DNA from: an uncultured Bacteroidota bacterium
Lineage (GTDB): Bacteria > Bacteroidota > Bacteroidia > B-17B0 > Aurantibacillaceae
NCBI GenBank assembly: GCA_937873155.1
Contig: CALMVZ010000003.1
Coordinates: forward strand, 62,001-126,000
Length of the DNA: 64,000 bases
Reading direction: 5' to 3'
Shown: piece by piece, positions 1 through 9,397 of the stretch
Numbering within the stretch: position 1 is the first letter of the stretch
Layout of the letters: the number at the start of each line of letters is the position of its first letter
The notes under the pieces: model-generated
Database searches by the model: none
The model's input: the letters and a program-made list of their open reading frames with translations, nothing else
Told to the model about the DNA's origin: nothing
Made by a program: the position numbers and the translations under genes

Positions 1-1003
1 CGGTATTTAAATAGAAAAAGTTCAATTGTTTTTTTGTTGTGCCAAACGAATTGGTTACAAAAAGATCAAGATCACCATCGTTGTCAATATCGCTCCACGC
101 ACTGCTGAACGAACGTGAAGGTGTTTTAACTACTGTATCAGTTGTGATCTTTGTGAAACTGAAAGCACCGTTATTTCTGAACAAAGCATTAAAGCTCTGA
201 TCATTTGCAAGGAATACATCAAGATCCCCGTCATTATCCATATCACCCCAACTGCCGCTCATGGTATTTCCGGTATTAGTGAGTAATGGCCCACCGGTTA
301 ATTTTACAAAAGTTCCGCCACCATCGTTCCTGAAAATACTTTCATTCTGATTAACCTCATTGGTCAGAAAAAGATCAAGGTCATTATCACCATCAATGTC
401 TGTCCAATTAACACTACGCGAGAGAGGAGGATCATTAACTGCCGGTCCAACAGTTATCTTTGTGAAATTATTTGCTCCGTTATTATGGTATAAGAATTCT
501 TTTCCGCCACCCCCGCTATTCGTAACGTAAACATCCACTGATCCGTCCTTATCATAATCACCCCAGGCTGCAGTTTCAGAGTAACCGGCATCATTAACGA
601 TCTTTCCCGTGTCAATCTTGGTGAATGTTCCACTGCCATTATTTAAATAGAACATATTATTCACATTATACCAGTTCACTACAAATCCATCCATGTCACC
701 ATCATTATCACAGTCTGCAAAACTCGCGCCATCCGACGGTTTCTTATCTGAAACTATAGAATCATTGACAAGCGCTGTAAAGCCGGTACCATTATTATTT
801 ATGTACAGCATATTGTTTTGACCTGCTGCCGGACCGTTACTGATAAAACAATCTACCCAGCCGTCGTTGTTTACATCCACCCAATTCACGCTTCGGGAAT
901 CGCCTGCGGTATTAACAAGGGGTCCTGTAGTAATTTTGGAAAAAAATTGTGCATTCAGATTTGTGACCGCAAAAAAAGCTAAGGCTGAATAAAATTGTTT
1001 CAT
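1..1003 (-). CDS. Secreted FG-GAP/VCBS repeat protein, C-terminus off the window
   Basis: The reading frame is open from an ATG at 1003 to the left edge, so this is the N-terminal 334 residues of a longer protein. A short signal peptide ends around residue 18-20 (hydrophobic LAFFAV, then NAQ). After it the chain repeats about every 55-60 residues: a calcium-loop motif such as DxDNDGDxD followed by LFxTN or VFLAN and then FxKIT. This is the FG-GAP/VCBS beta-propeller pattern. Such propellers in Bacteroidota are usually exported and cell-surface or carbohydrate associated. A T9SS C-terminal domain is expected but lies outside the window. The substrate is unknown. Confidence 0.85.
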   Translation of the reverse strand, partial: MKQFYSALAFFAVTNLNAQFFSKITTGPLVNTAGDSRSVNWVDVNNDGWVDCFISNGPAAGQNNMLYINNNGTGFTALVNDSIVSDKKPSDGASFADCDNDGDMDGFVVNWYNVNNMFYLNNGSGTFTKIDTGKIVNDAGYSETAAWGDYDKDGSVDVYVTNSGGGGKEFLYHNNGANNFTKITVGPAVNDPPLSRSVNWTDIDGDNDLDLFLTNEVNQNESIFRNDGGGTFVKLTGGPLLTNTGNTMSGSWGDMDNDGDLDVFLANDQSFNALFRNNGAFSFTKITTDTVVKTPSRSFSSAWSDIDNDGDLDLFVTNSFGTTKKQLNFFYLNT

Positions 1004-1180
1004 GAGTAAATTTTTTTGTTAAAGTATTGAATAAAGAGCAGCGGTTTTATAATAATATACTAAGAGAGATCAGCGAAGGACGAATAGCAAGAATTATGAT
1101 CGATTTGCAGTTCGTTGGTAGCAAAGCGTCGTTTGTATCTATTTTGTTAATTATTTAGTTTTATTTACAAAATTTGAAGT

Positions 1181-2251
1181 ATGATAAATAAACGGATCGG
1201 ACAACATATTTTATTCTGGACGGTTTATTACTTCATCTGTTTGTATAATGAGCTTTATCTTTCGCCATCATTTTCTGCATATCCGTCGGTCTCATTATTT
1301 ATGCAAGCCATGCTCTCTGTGTTCTTGCTGTTTGCCGTGAAGATCTCAGTGGCTTATTTTATCATGTATAAATTACTGCCGGATTGGGTTGGTGAAAAAA
1401 ACACCGTTCAGTTTTTGGTGTCTGTTGCTCTTACCCTTATCGTGGGAACCGGATTGATGCGATTGATGATGCATTGGGTCATTTGGCCTTTGGTTTATAG
1501 TGAGATTCCCCGATCTATAGAGTTTTCTGCTTTTGTGGCAAGGTTCTTTTACTCGATGCTCGAACTTTTACAGGTGGTGGGAGTTGCAGTATGTATTAAA
1601 CTATATAAGTTAAGAATGGAATCCGTAAAAAAAGAAAAGAGTCTTGTAGCAGAAAAGAGTAGAGCAGAAGTGTTGCATCTGAAATCACAGACCAATCCTC
1701 ATTTTTTATTTAATACACTTAACAGTATTTATTCACTGTCAAGGGCAAAGTCGGAAGCAGCGCCTGATTCGATCATGCGTTTATCAAAGATACTGCGTTA
1801 TACTTTATATGATTCGGATAAACGGACAATTGCTATTGGAGATGAATTAAAAGTAATCCGCGATTATATTGAATTGCAACAATTGAGATTCGGAAAGCGG
1901 ATCGAAATGAAGCTAAGTACGGACCTGGATTCAGAATTTATTCAGATAGCTCCTCTGTTGCTATTGCCACTTGTCGAAAATGCCTATAAGCATTGTGACG
2001 AGCGGGAAGCTGCGATTTTTTTTGACCTTCATTTAAGAAATGGTCAATTGTTATTAAAAACATCAAATCCGGTATCTGAAAACAAAGAAATCCCGAGCGG
2101 TAGTGGCTTGCAGAATTTAAAGCGCCAGCTTGAATTATTGTATAGCGACTTTTCCTTAAATTATTTTATAAAAGACGGGCAGTTTAATTTAGAATTAATG
2201 ATTAACTTGAACTCTTATGCAGGCCATGAATTGTTTGATACTGGAAGATGA
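1181..2251 (+). CDS. LytS-type sensor histidine kinase
   Basis: A 356-residue membrane kinase of the His_kinase (PF06580) family. About four hydrophobic segments fill residues 10-140, with no large extracytoplasmic domain, followed by a short coiled coil (about 145-165). The phosphoacceptor box TNPHFLFNTLNSIY places His at residue 174. The ATPase part has the N-box (PLVENAYKH) and a C-terminal glycine motif (SGSGLQNLKRQL). It overlaps the next gene, a LytTR response regulator, so the two form a translationally coupled two-component pair. The signal cannot be read from the sequence. Confidence 0.92.
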   Translation: MINKRIGQHILFWTVYYFICLYNELYLSPSFSAYPSVSLFMQAMLSVFLLFAVKISVAYFIMYKLLPDWVGEKNTVQFLVSVALTLIVGTGLMRLMMHWVIWPLVYSEIPRSIEFSAFVARFFYSMLELLQVVGVAVCIKLYKLRMESVKKEKSLVAEKSRAEVLHLKSQTNPHFLFNTLNSIYSLSRAKSEAAPDSIMRLSKILRYTLYDSDKRTIAIGDELKVIRDYIELQQLRFGKRIEMKLSTDLDSEFIQIAPLLLLPLVENAYKHCDEREAAIFFDLHLRNGQLLLKTSNPVSENKEIPSGSGLQNLKRQLELLYSDFSLNYFIKDGQFNLELMINLNSYAGHELFDTGR

Positions 2252-2918
2252 GCCCCTCGCAGTTGATATACTGAAAGAGTATATTGCAGATGTTCCCGGC
2301 CTTGAATTAAAAGCTGTATGCGGAACTGCTCCTGAAGCTTTAAATGTGTTACGGGATCAAAAAGTAGATATTTTATTTGTTGATATTAACCTGCCCAAAG
2401 TAAGCGGACTGGATTTCATTAAAGCATTAAAAGGCGACTACAAGATCATTCTGACAACAGCATATCATGAATTTGCGTTAGAAGGTTTTAATTTGAATGT
2501 GGTGGATTATCTGCTGAAGCCTATCGAATTCAGCCGGTTCTTGCAGGCCATTCACAAAGTATATGAACGGGCGGGAGCCTCGATAAAAGGAGATGGTTTA
2601 TCTGAGCGGAAATTCCAATTCTTTAATGTGGATAAGAAGCAAGTGAAAGTATTCTTTCACGAGATCCTGTACATAGAAAGCTTAAAGGATTATGTGAAGA
2701 TCCATTTAGCGGATAAGCATATTGTGACAAAATTTCAGATAGGTGAAATGGAAAAAATGCTGGAAAAAAGCATGTTTCTCCGCGTTCACAAATCTTTTAT
2801 CATTAATGTCAATAAAGTAAGTTCTGTTACTGCTTCTGAATTGGAAATAGGGAAGGCCTTAATTCCAATCGGACGAACCTATAAGGACGAAATGGAAATT
2901 TATTTTAGTAAGAAATAA
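2226..2918 (+). CDS. LytTR-family response regulator
   Basis: Receiver domain followed by a LytTR DNA-binding domain, 230 residues from this start. The receiver begins MNCLILEDEPLA, has the phosphoacceptor Asp in LFVDINLP and the conserved Lys in YLLKPIEF. The LytTR part (about the last 100 residues) has the typical ILYIESLKDYVKIH and FLRVHKSFIINVNKV stretches. An ATG three codons upstream (2217) is possible, but family members usually start right before this first strand, so 2226 is preferred. The gene overlaps the end of the histidine kinase by 26 bases, which implies coupled translation. Target promoters are unknown. Confidence 0.92.
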   Translation: MNCLILEDEPLAVDILKEYIADVPGLELKAVCGTAPEALNVLRDQKVDILFVDINLPKVSGLDFIKALKGDYKIILTTAYHEFALEGFNLNVVDYLLKPIEFSRFLQAIHKVYERAGASIKGDGLSERKFQFFNVDKKQVKVFFHEILYIESLKDYVKIHLADKHIVTKFQIGEMEKMLEKSMFLRVHKSFIINVNKVSSVTASELEIGKALIPIGRTYKDEMEIYFSKK

Positions 2919-2923
2919 AACGA

Positions 2924-3400
2924 TTATTCATTCTTATAAAATTTCAACTTATAACGGATCAGCTCGCCTTTTGAATTCATTACTAATAAAATGTTGTGAC
3001 CGTCAAACTGTCTTTGGATATCAAAGAAACAATAATAAAGGTCGCCCACTTTCATGTAATGGTAAATATTGAGAGTAGTATAATTCTTATTCTTTTGTTT
3101 TGCCTCCTGGAAAGGAAAATTAGTTAGTTTTTCTTTTTCTACTAATGTCAGGTCTTTAAATACTGAAGCCATATTCACAGGTCTGTTGATCTTGAAATCT
3201 CCTGTGTCTTTCGGACTTGTTTTAGCGGCTACCATAAAGCCTTTTGTATAATACAGCACCAATTTAAAATCAGCATTGCTTCGTGTTAAACTGTCAAGAT
3301 GATACATCGCGACCTCTTCGACAAAACGTTTGTTCTGGGCAAATGAATTCAAAGAAAATACTGCACATAAAAGGAGGGTAGTTTTTTTGATAGCTGACAT
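2924..3400 (-). CDS. Small secreted protein of unknown function
   Basis: 158 residues with a clear signal peptide (positive start, LLLCAVFSLNSF, then AQN near residue 22). The mature part is a mixed alpha/beta protein with no family I recognise; it ends in a beta-rich segment containing YYCFFDIQRQFDGHNILLVMNS. It is convergent with the LytTR regulator, only 5 bases from its stop, and the following leftward gene is a separate unit upstream. Probably periplasmic or surface exposed. Confidence 0.7.
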   Translation of the reverse strand: MSAIKKTTLLLCAVFSLNSFAQNKRFVEEVAMYHLDSLTRSNADFKLVLYYTKGFMVAAKTSPKDTGDFKINRPVNMASVFKDLTLVEKEKLTNFPFQEAKQKNKNYTTLNIYHYMKVGDLYYCFFDIQRQFDGHNILLVMNSKGELIRYKLKFYKNE

Positions 3401-3454
3401 AAAAAAAATTTTGAATCAGGATAAAAATAAACATTTTTATATGGATTACAAATC

Positions 3455-4000
3455 CTATTTCACTTGTGTTTTCCTATAATCCTCATAAGATTGAAGATAT
3501 CTTTTATTGCCCGGAACAACCAAATGCCTTTTAGCATACGACCTTCCACCTGCATGGATAAAGCCTGTTACTGTCTGTTTTCCATTCACATGCCTGTTCG
3601 CTAATTTTCTGGTCCCTTTTTTCGTTATTCTTCCGGGTTGCTTTTTAGCTTTTTGATAAGCTGTTTCCAATTCAGCCTTAACAGCCCCATCACCGAAACG
3701 GTAAAGATTTGAAATAGCCCACGATGAATGCCAGATATTAAAATCACTTTTCATGCTGTCGATCTTCGAAAGATAAAGTTCAGAGATCATTTTAGCCTGA
3801 GGAGGGGTAACAACCTGATCACGGATCACCCAAAGTCCTAAGGATTGACTCATATTCCGTTTTTGCATTTCATCATGTGAGATCTTTAAAGTTTCATCCA
3901 TGTTCACATTTCTCACAAGTGCAGGTTTTCTTCTGTGGTGTAAGGAACAGAAATTGAGAAATAAACAGAGTAAACAAAATATGAGAATGCGTTTTATCAT
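3455..4000 (-). CDS. Putative lipoprotein or secreted basic protein, unknown
   Basis: 181 residues. The N-terminus is hydrophobic (residues 5-18) and ends in LNFCS, an imperfect lipobox, so this may be a lipoprotein. The rest is basic (many Lys/Arg) and I recognise no domain; a central segment reads FNIWHSSWAISNLYRFGDGA. Its ATG directly follows the TAA of the DUF2200 gene (TAAATG), so the two are very probably co-transcribed and translationally coupled. Function unknown. Confidence 0.6.
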   Translation of the reverse strand: MIKRILIFCLLCLFLNFCSLHHRRKPALVRNVNMDETLKISHDEMQKRNMSQSLGLWVIRDQVVTPPQAKMISELYLSKIDSMKSDFNIWHSSWAISNLYRFGDGAVKAELETAYQKAKKQPGRITKKGTRKLANRHVNGKQTVTGFIHAGGRSYAKRHLVVPGNKRYLQSYEDYRKTQVK

Positions 4001-4351
4001 TTATTTCCTCAAGATCTTATCCATCGTTTTTCCTTTAGCCAATTCATCAATGATCTTATCCAGGTATCGGATCTTTTGCATGAGTTTATCTTCGATCTCT
4101 TCTACGCGATAACCGCAGATCACGCCTGTTATCAATTTAGCATTCGGATTGAATTTAGGCGCTTGTTTAAAAAAAGTTTCGAAATCAACTTTCTTATCGA
4201 TCACTTGCTGCAAGCCTTTCTTGTCATAGCCGGTTAACCAGAAAATAACTTCTTCCAGTTCCTTAACGGTGCGTCCTTTTTTCTCAACTTTTTTTACATA
4301 ATGAGGATACACACTCGCGAACGACATTTTAAATACTCTTGAATTGTCCAT
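4001..4351 (-). CDS. DUF2200 family protein
   Basis: 116 residues, matching the DUF2200 family over its full length as I know it: [19 protein letters not shown] near the start, the IxWLTGYD motif, [23 protein letters not shown] and a C-terminal [14 protein letters not shown]. The family is small, cytoplasmic and uncharacterised, and is widespread in bacteria. It is the first gene of a two-gene leftward unit with the basic protein that follows without a gap. Confidence 0.85.
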   Translation of the reverse strand: MDNSRVFKMSFASVYPHYVKKVEKKGRTVKELEEVIFWLTGYDKKGLQQVIDKKVDFETFFKQAPKFNPNAKLITGVICGYRVEEIEDKLMQKIRYLDKIIDELAKGKTMDKILRK

Positions 4352-4465
4352 TTCTTTTTATTTAAAGATATGGAATTTTCAGTACCTGTCGCGAGCTATA
4401 ATTTAGGACACTATAAAAAGGGCAGGATAGATGCTGCTCTGAGCAATAAATGGCTTATTAAAACC

Positions 4466-5125
4466 CTACTCATTTACCCATTTTGAATGGGTCACTATTG
4501 TATCCGAGTAGAACTTCACAGCGCCGGTTGTAATATCATGTATGCCTCCTAAGGTTCCGATGGTTCCGCTTTCTATCATTTCTTTTAGTATCGGACTGCG
4601 TTTCGTTATTTCATGCAATGTTTTTTTAATATTCAGTTCTGTCACCTTTTCTACAAATTCAATATTTTTTGAAGTTCGGTCTTTTGTTACAGTTTTTTCG
4701 TCCTCAACGGCAGGTCTTATTTTATCAAGCAAAGTAGTGAGGTTGCCCATTTCCAAATGATCGCAAGCGCCCTTTATAGCACCGCATTTTGTATGACCAA
4801 GTACTACAATAACTTTTGCGCCGGAAACTTTACATGCAAATTCCATGCTGCCTAAAATATCTTCATTGATAATATTCCCTGCTATACGGACGCTGAATAT
4901 ATCTCCAAGCCCTTGATCGAAGATCAGTTCAGCGGAAGTTCTCGAGTCAATGCAGCTAAGCACTATAGCAAAAGGATATTGACTGTCTGAAGTCTCATTA
5001 ACTTGCTGAAGCAAATTGCGGTTTGCTTTAAGATTATTTTGAAACCTTTGATTCCCTTTTTTCAATATTTCTATTGCCATTAGAGGAGTTATTGCTTGCT
5101 GCATTTCTTTTGTTAGTGTTTTCAT
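4466..5125 (-). CDS. Beta-class carbonic anhydrase (copy 1)
   Basis: 219 residues. It interconverts CO2 and bicarbonate. The beta-class zinc site is complete: Cys58-x-Asp60-x-Arg62 in SCIDSRTS, and His111-x2-Cys114 in GHTKCGAIKG. The last gene of a leftward operon USP-like, SulP, bestrophin, carbonic anhydrase; it starts 12 bases after the bestrophin stop. A close paralog lies at 49629-50273, nearly identical from MKTLTKEMQ through the active site and diverging mainly after residue 140. No signal peptide, so cytoplasmic. The genetic link to two anion permeation proteins suggests it handles bicarbonate moved by them (inference). Confidence 0.95.
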   Translation of the reverse strand: MKTLTKEMQQAITPLMAIEILKKGNQRFQNNLKANRNLLQQVNETSDSQYPFAIVLSCIDSRTSAELIFDQGLGDIFSVRIAGNIINEDILGSMEFACKVSGAKVIVVLGHTKCGAIKGACDHLEMGNLTTLLDKIRPAVEDEKTVTKDRTSKNIEFVEKVTELNIKKTLHEITKRSPILKEMIESGTIGTLGGIHDITTGAVKFYSDTIVTHSKWVNE

Positions 5126-5137
5126 AGCGTATATAGT

Positions 5138-6031
5138 TTATAGCAAATAAAAATTAACCGGTTCAATCGGAGAGGGGATATCTTTTTCTTTAAGTATTTG
5201 TTTTATGTTTATTTCAATCGTTCTTGCAATGGCTGTTACTGCTGTATCCGTTGGCCTGTTCTCAAACGGATCCTGCATGTGTGTCGCCGATTTTTCGAGT
5301 AAGAAGAATAAAGAGGAAATGCTAATGAGCAAAGGCAGTTCGAACATCGCATTAATATTGTCAAGGGAAACAGACAGGGTGCATACAAACAAATAGATCA
5401 GCACATGCAGATATTTTTTGTATGTCGCAGGGAAGACAGTTGTTTTGATCCGTTCGCATTTCCCCTGCGATTCGCATAAACGTGTCAAGGTCTCGTCAAG
5501 CTGAATGCGTTCAAACTTATCCAGCTCTCCTTTTTGAAGAAGTTCTTTGATGGTTGTGGCTTGCATATTTAAGATAGCCAAAGGTTTATTGGCATGATAA
5601 TTCAATTCTGAAATTTCTTCGTGGCTTAAATATTTATCCATGTCTTTTAAAGGATCAAGGCTGCGTAGCGATCGGCCAAGGGCATAGCACCAGGCTATCT
5701 GCGTATAGGCGATCTTTTTTATCAATGTATCACGTTCATTCATCACGAATGAACGAGTTTGTATAACTAAAGTGCGGGAATCGTTAACAATGCTCCCCCA
5801 GATCTGACGCGCTTCCCACCACCGGTCGTAAGATTGATTGAGTTTGAATGATAATAGAACAGAGATCGCTGTTCCCATAAAGGCAGGTATGGCCAGCGGC
5901 ATTTCAGGAAGCAATGAATTGTATTTGTTTTTTATAAAATGAACAATTAACGATACGCAAATTATAATGACCAGATCAATTTTTATCTTGTTAAGGATAT
6001 AACTTATCGGAATATGTTTATTCAGGAACAT
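5138..6031 (-). CDS. Bestrophin-family channel (copy 1)
   Basis: 297 residues, the bacterial bestrophin (UPF0187/YneE-like) family. Two hydrophobic segments (about 18-32 and 45-65) precede the diagnostic SFKLNQSYDRWWEARQIWG, and another pair lies near 208-245. The C-terminal signature DPFENRPTDTAVTAIA matches the family DPF...P.D region. Bestrophins are pentameric anion or cation channels; algal members conduct bicarbonate. The start lies 1 base after the SulP stop and the end is 12 bases before the carbonic anhydrase, so all three are co-transcribed. Its ion selectivity cannot be read from the sequence. Confidence 0.93.
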   Translation of the reverse strand: MFLNKHIPISYILNKIKIDLVIIICVSLIVHFIKNKYNSLLPEMPLAIPAFMGTAISVLLSFKLNQSYDRWWEARQIWGSIVNDSRTLVIQTRSFVMNERDTLIKKIAYTQIAWCYALGRSLRSLDPLKDMDKYLSHEEISELNYHANKPLAILNMQATTIKELLQKGELDKFERIQLDETLTRLCESQGKCERIKTTVFPATYKKYLHVLIYLFVCTLSVSLDNINAMFELPLLISISSLFFLLEKSATHMQDPFENRPTDTAVTAIARTIEINIKQILKEKDIPSPIEPVNFYLL

Positions 6032-6032
6032 T

Positions 6033-7454
6033 TCAGCCGAATACTTCTTCTTCCTCTTCTTCTTTAACTGTATTTGTTTCCGATCTGTTTCTCAGGAAGA
6101 GTTTTTTTATAACGAAATATATGATCAGGGCAGACAAAACTCCGGTCAGGAAATTTGTTACAGGCACCATAATAGCAGTGTATATCATCACCATAAATTC
6201 AAATTTGCCGTGTTGTTTCACTTCTTTGATCTCGCTTACTTTTATCATATTGCTGGCTACCCAAACTAATATGCCGCCAATACTTGCCATTGGGATCAAT
6301 TCCAAATATTGCGCGAGATAAAAAGCCATAGAAAGTTTCAGGATCGCTTTAAAATACCCGGCCAGCGGTGTTTGGGCCCCCGCTTTTATGCTTGTTGCAG
6401 TTCGAGCAAGGGCACCGGTGCAAGGGAATCCCTGGATTAAAGGCGTTATTATTTGTACCATACCCTGTCCAAAGAATTCTTTGTCGGGATTAAATGGCGT
6501 TCTGTTATTTTTTGCTAATCTGTCAGCCATAGAAGAACATAAGATGCTTTCTACACCCGACACAAAAACTATCGCGCAAACAAAATATAGAATATCTAAC
6601 AATACATTAAAATTAAATCCGGGCATAGAGGGCGCTGTGAAAACAAAAAAATTGTTAGGTATACTGCCGTAAAGATCTTTAACAAGAATAATATTTTTAT
6701 CGCCGAGGAGCGTAGCAGACAATATAGTAGTAGCAGCCATTGCAATTACCGGACCTGGAATAAAAACAGATATTCGCAATAATATTTTGGCCAATGCAAA
6801 TGTTAATACACCCAAAAGTACCGACCACAGATTTATTTTATCGAGATTATGTATCGCTGCATTTATATTGTGCATCAGTCCGCCTTGTATATCTTCATCC
6901 TGGCCTAAGAAATCCTTGAACGATTCTATTCCAAGTATATCTTCAAGATTTGTAAGTGCTATTGCAACAGCTATACCAACGGTGAAGCCGACAATGATAG
7001 AATTAGGGACTAACTTAGCATATTTACCAAAACCAAAAATTCCCATCGCAATAAGAATAAGCCCGGATATGATCGAAACTAAAATCAGAAAGCCATGAGC
7101 TGTTTCAAGTGTTCCGCCACTTGCCGGACCGTATTTCGTAATCAACGCGGCGATCACAGGAATGAATGCAGCAGTTGGTCCGTACACCTGGTATTTTGAA
7201 CCGCCAAATGTTCTCCCGATTACGCAAGCGATCGCGCCGGCTACAATACCATGTTCAGGTCGCATGCCCATCGCCATAGCGAAACCCATTGCCATTGGAA
7301 TGGCGGTCATTGCAACAATCAGACCGGCACTCAGATCTTTATATACGGTCTTGACCCAGTTATCTTTTGTAAGATCTTCCCACCTTGGATCGTTAAATGT
7401 GAAGAAGAGTTTAAGACGTCCCAAAGGAGTTGTAGGAAAATGATTTTTTTTCAT
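6033..7454 (-). CDS. SulP-family inorganic anion transporter without STAS domain
   Basis: 473 residues with 10-12 hydrophobic segments. The SulP core is clear: DLSAGLIVAMTAIPMAMGFA in the first helix, the YQVYGPTAAFIPV segment, and later GFPCTGALARTATSIKAGA. SulP proteins move sulfate, bicarbonate or other anions; cyanobacterial BicA is a bicarbonate importer of this family. Most members end in a STAS domain; this one stops after the last helix with a short acidic tail rich in Glu. It is followed within 1 base by a bestrophin and then a carbonic anhydrase, which favours bicarbonate as substrate (inference). Confidence 0.92.
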   Translation of the reverse strand: MKKNHFPTTPLGRLKLFFTFNDPRWEDLTKDNWVKTVYKDLSAGLIVAMTAIPMAMGFAMAMGMRPEHGIVAGAIACVIGRTFGGSKYQVYGPTAAFIPVIAALITKYGPASGGTLETAHGFLILVSIISGLILIAMGIFGFGKYAKLVPNSIIVGFTVGIAVAIALTNLEDILGIESFKDFLGQDEDIQGGLMHNINAAIHNLDKINLWSVLLGVLTFALAKILLRISVFIPGPVIAMAATTILSATLLGDKNIILVKDLYGSIPNNFFVFTAPSMPGFNFNVLLDILYFVCAIVFVSGVESILCSSMADRLAKNNRTPFNPDKEFFGQGMVQIITPLIQGFPCTGALARTATSIKAGAQTPLAGYFKAILKLSMAFYLAQYLELIPMASIGGILVWVASNMIKVSEIKEVKQHGKFEFMVMIYTAIMVPVTNFLTGVLSALIIYFVIKKLFLRNRSETNTVKEEEEEEVFG

Positions 7455-7472
7455 GGATCTGCGATTAATTAA

Positions 7473-7946
7473 TTAATTAAACAGGGCGATAAGATGTTCT
7501 TGTTCTGATTTGTTCAGATATTGTTCCCATTCTTTTTCGAAAACGGGAATGTAAGTCTTTCGTAACATAGCTTCCGGATTAAAGCCCCGGTTTGTTATTT
7601 TGAGTTTGTATGTTTTAGGCAGATGTATCTCATTTATTTTGTTAGCAGAAAGAAAGTTTTTCGCATACGCCTTATTATTTCCGTGAAGATGTTTGATGTC
7701 TACTTCTTTCAGGGTTGTATACCTGTTCTTCAAAACTTCGAGAGCTTCTTTAAATTCATTGGTCATATGTTTAGCTATGATCCTTTCAGATGAATAAAAG
7801 AGAAGGTCAAGCTCTGAATCGTTTAAATACTCTGCGAACACGAGAGTTGCGTGTATTTCCTCTGTCTTATTTTCCTCCAGCACCAGTCTTAGTGTATTAA
7901 GGGAGGCAACACAAAAATCAATGGGGATAAGTATATTTTTAGCCAT
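7473..7946 (-). CDS. Universal-stress-protein-like protein
   Basis: 157 residues. The N-terminus (NILIPIDFCVASLNTLRLVLEE) has the Usp pattern: a beta strand, Asp, then an amphipathic helix. The rest lacks the ATP-binding GxxG...S motif that many Usp proteins show near the C-terminus, so it may be a non-ATP-binding member or a distant relative. It begins the leftward run that continues after 18 bases into SulP, bestrophin and carbonic anhydrase, so it is probably an accessory or regulatory partner of that operon. Confidence 0.6.
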   Translation of the reverse strand: MAKNILIPIDFCVASLNTLRLVLEENKTEEIHATLVFAEYLNDSELDLLFYSSERIIAKHMTNEFKEALEVLKNRYTTLKEVDIKHLHGNNKAYAKNFLSANKINEIHLPKTYKLKITNRGFNPEAMLRKTYIPVFEKEWEQYLNKSEQEHLIALFN

Positions 7947-8026
7947 TCTTCCTGCTTTTCTGCAAGTTTAGAATGACTTTATTAAGATGATATAAGAGAG
8001 AGATTAAAATCAGATTAGAAAATCGG

Positions 8027-9397
8027 TTAATCTGTATAGAATGGCAATTTTACAAGTACGGCTGTACCATTGTTTACCTCCGATCTGACAATAAGTTCGC
8101 CATTATGAAGATTTATAATGTTCCTGGTCAGCGGTAGCCCAATTCCATATCCTTCGAATAAACGCGCGTTTGAAGCTCTGAAGAACGGATCATATATATA
8201 AGGCATATCGGATTCAGGAATTCCAATACCTCTGTCCTTAATGGTAACTACAACCTGATTTTGGGTGGAGGCAATGTAAACTGTTACGGGAGCATTATTA
8301 GAATACTTACAGGCGTTACCTAGTAAGTTACAAAATGCGAGATGCAGCAATTGCCTGTTTCCTTTTGTTTTCAGTTTATAAGGATCATCCGGGATCAGGC
8401 TAAGATCGATCAAGATCTGGTTCTTCGGATTAAGTTTATCAATTAACTCCTTTGCTTCATATATCACTTCGTCGATCCGGATCTTTTCGAAAAGTATAGC
8501 TTTCCCTTTATAAGCTGTTTGGGCAAGGAATAGTAAAGATTTTGTGATCTCATCAAGCCGTTCGGCCTGGGTTAATATATTCTGTAATGTTCTTTGGTAT
8601 TCTTCCTGCGATCTTTGTTTTAATAATGCTACATCCGCTTCACCAATGATAGAAGTTAAAGGCGTTCTTAATTCGTGGGAGCCATTACTGATGAAATTGT
8701 TTTGTGTTTCGAATGCAGTTTCGATCCGGTTCAGCAGGTCATTGAATGTACTTACCAATTCTTTGATCTCGTTACTGGTGTTAGAATCTTCTAACCTGAG
8801 ATGAATATTCTCGGTGCTGATCTGTTTTACCTTGTCGGTTATGCGTTTGATAGGCAGGAATACTTGTCGTGAAAAGTAGAATGACAAGGATACAACGATA
8901 ATGATCACCAGTAGCATTCCGCCAATCAGAAGATTCCTTAAAAAAATAAGATGGTGAGTACCGTAATAGTTTTCAGCAGAAACAATTACAAGATATTCGC
9001 GTCCATTCTTTTTGTGAATGGCTCCGGCATAAAAAATGTTCCCCTTCTTTGATGTGGAATTTCCTTTCTCCGCAATATCGCTTACAAAAACATCAGGAAA
9101 CCTAAGTTGTTTCGCGATCGAATCGGCTGAAGAAATACCTTTGAATTCTATAACGTATTCTTTTTCCTGTTCCAGTCTTTCAAGATGTTTGTTACGCAAA
9201 GCTTTCAGGTTCTCCGCATCCAGTGTTCCCGGTTCAAGATTGTATTGCGCGGAGATCCTTACCCTCGCTTCAAGCCGTTTGTAAAAATCAACATACGAGT
9301 ATTTATTCTGGAAAAAATAAACAGTAAGGCCGAACACGATAACGATCGTCACACAGATCACTCCTATAATAAGTGTCAGTTTTGTCCGCGTTCTCAT
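8027..9397 (-). CDS. Sensor histidine kinase with HAMP domain
   Basis: 456 residues. First membrane helix about 8-29, a periplasmic sensor region of about 120 residues, second helix about 156-176, HAMP about 177-230, HisKA with the H-box SHELRTPLTS (His241), then HATPase_c with N-box (LLGNACKYSNN) and G-boxes (DRGIGIPE and GYGIGLPL). Its ATG overlaps the stop region of the upstream response regulator by 4 bases, so the pair is co-translated. The carbon/anion operon starts 80 bases downstream on the same strand and may be a target or part of the same transcript (inference). Confidence 0.95.
   Translation of the reverse strand: MRTRTKLTLIIGVICVTIVIVFGLTVYFFQNKYSYVDFYKRLEARVRISAQYNLEPGTLDAENLKALRNKHLERLEQEKEYVIEFKGISSADSIAKQLRFPDVFVSDIAEKGNSTSKKGNIFYAGAIHKKNGREYLVIVSAENYYGTHHLIFLRNLLIGGMLLVIIIVVSLSFYFSRQVFLPIKRITDKVKQISTENIHLRLEDSNTSNEIKELVSTFNDLLNRIETAFETQNNFISNGSHELRTPLTSIIGEADVALLKQRSQEEYQRTLQNILTQAERLDEITKSLLFLAQTAYKGKAILFEKIRIDEVIYEAKELIDKLNPKNQILIDLSLIPDDPYKLKTKGNRQLLHLAFCNLLGNACKYSNNAPVTVYIASTQNQVVVTIKDRGIGIPESDMPYIYDPFFRASNARLFEGYGIGLPLTRNIINLHNGELIVRSEVNNGTAVLVKLPFYTD

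Noticed and set aside
4466-7946. A full carbon-concentrating mechanism
   Set aside because: No Rubisco, carboxysome shell or other CO2-fixation gene appears in the window.
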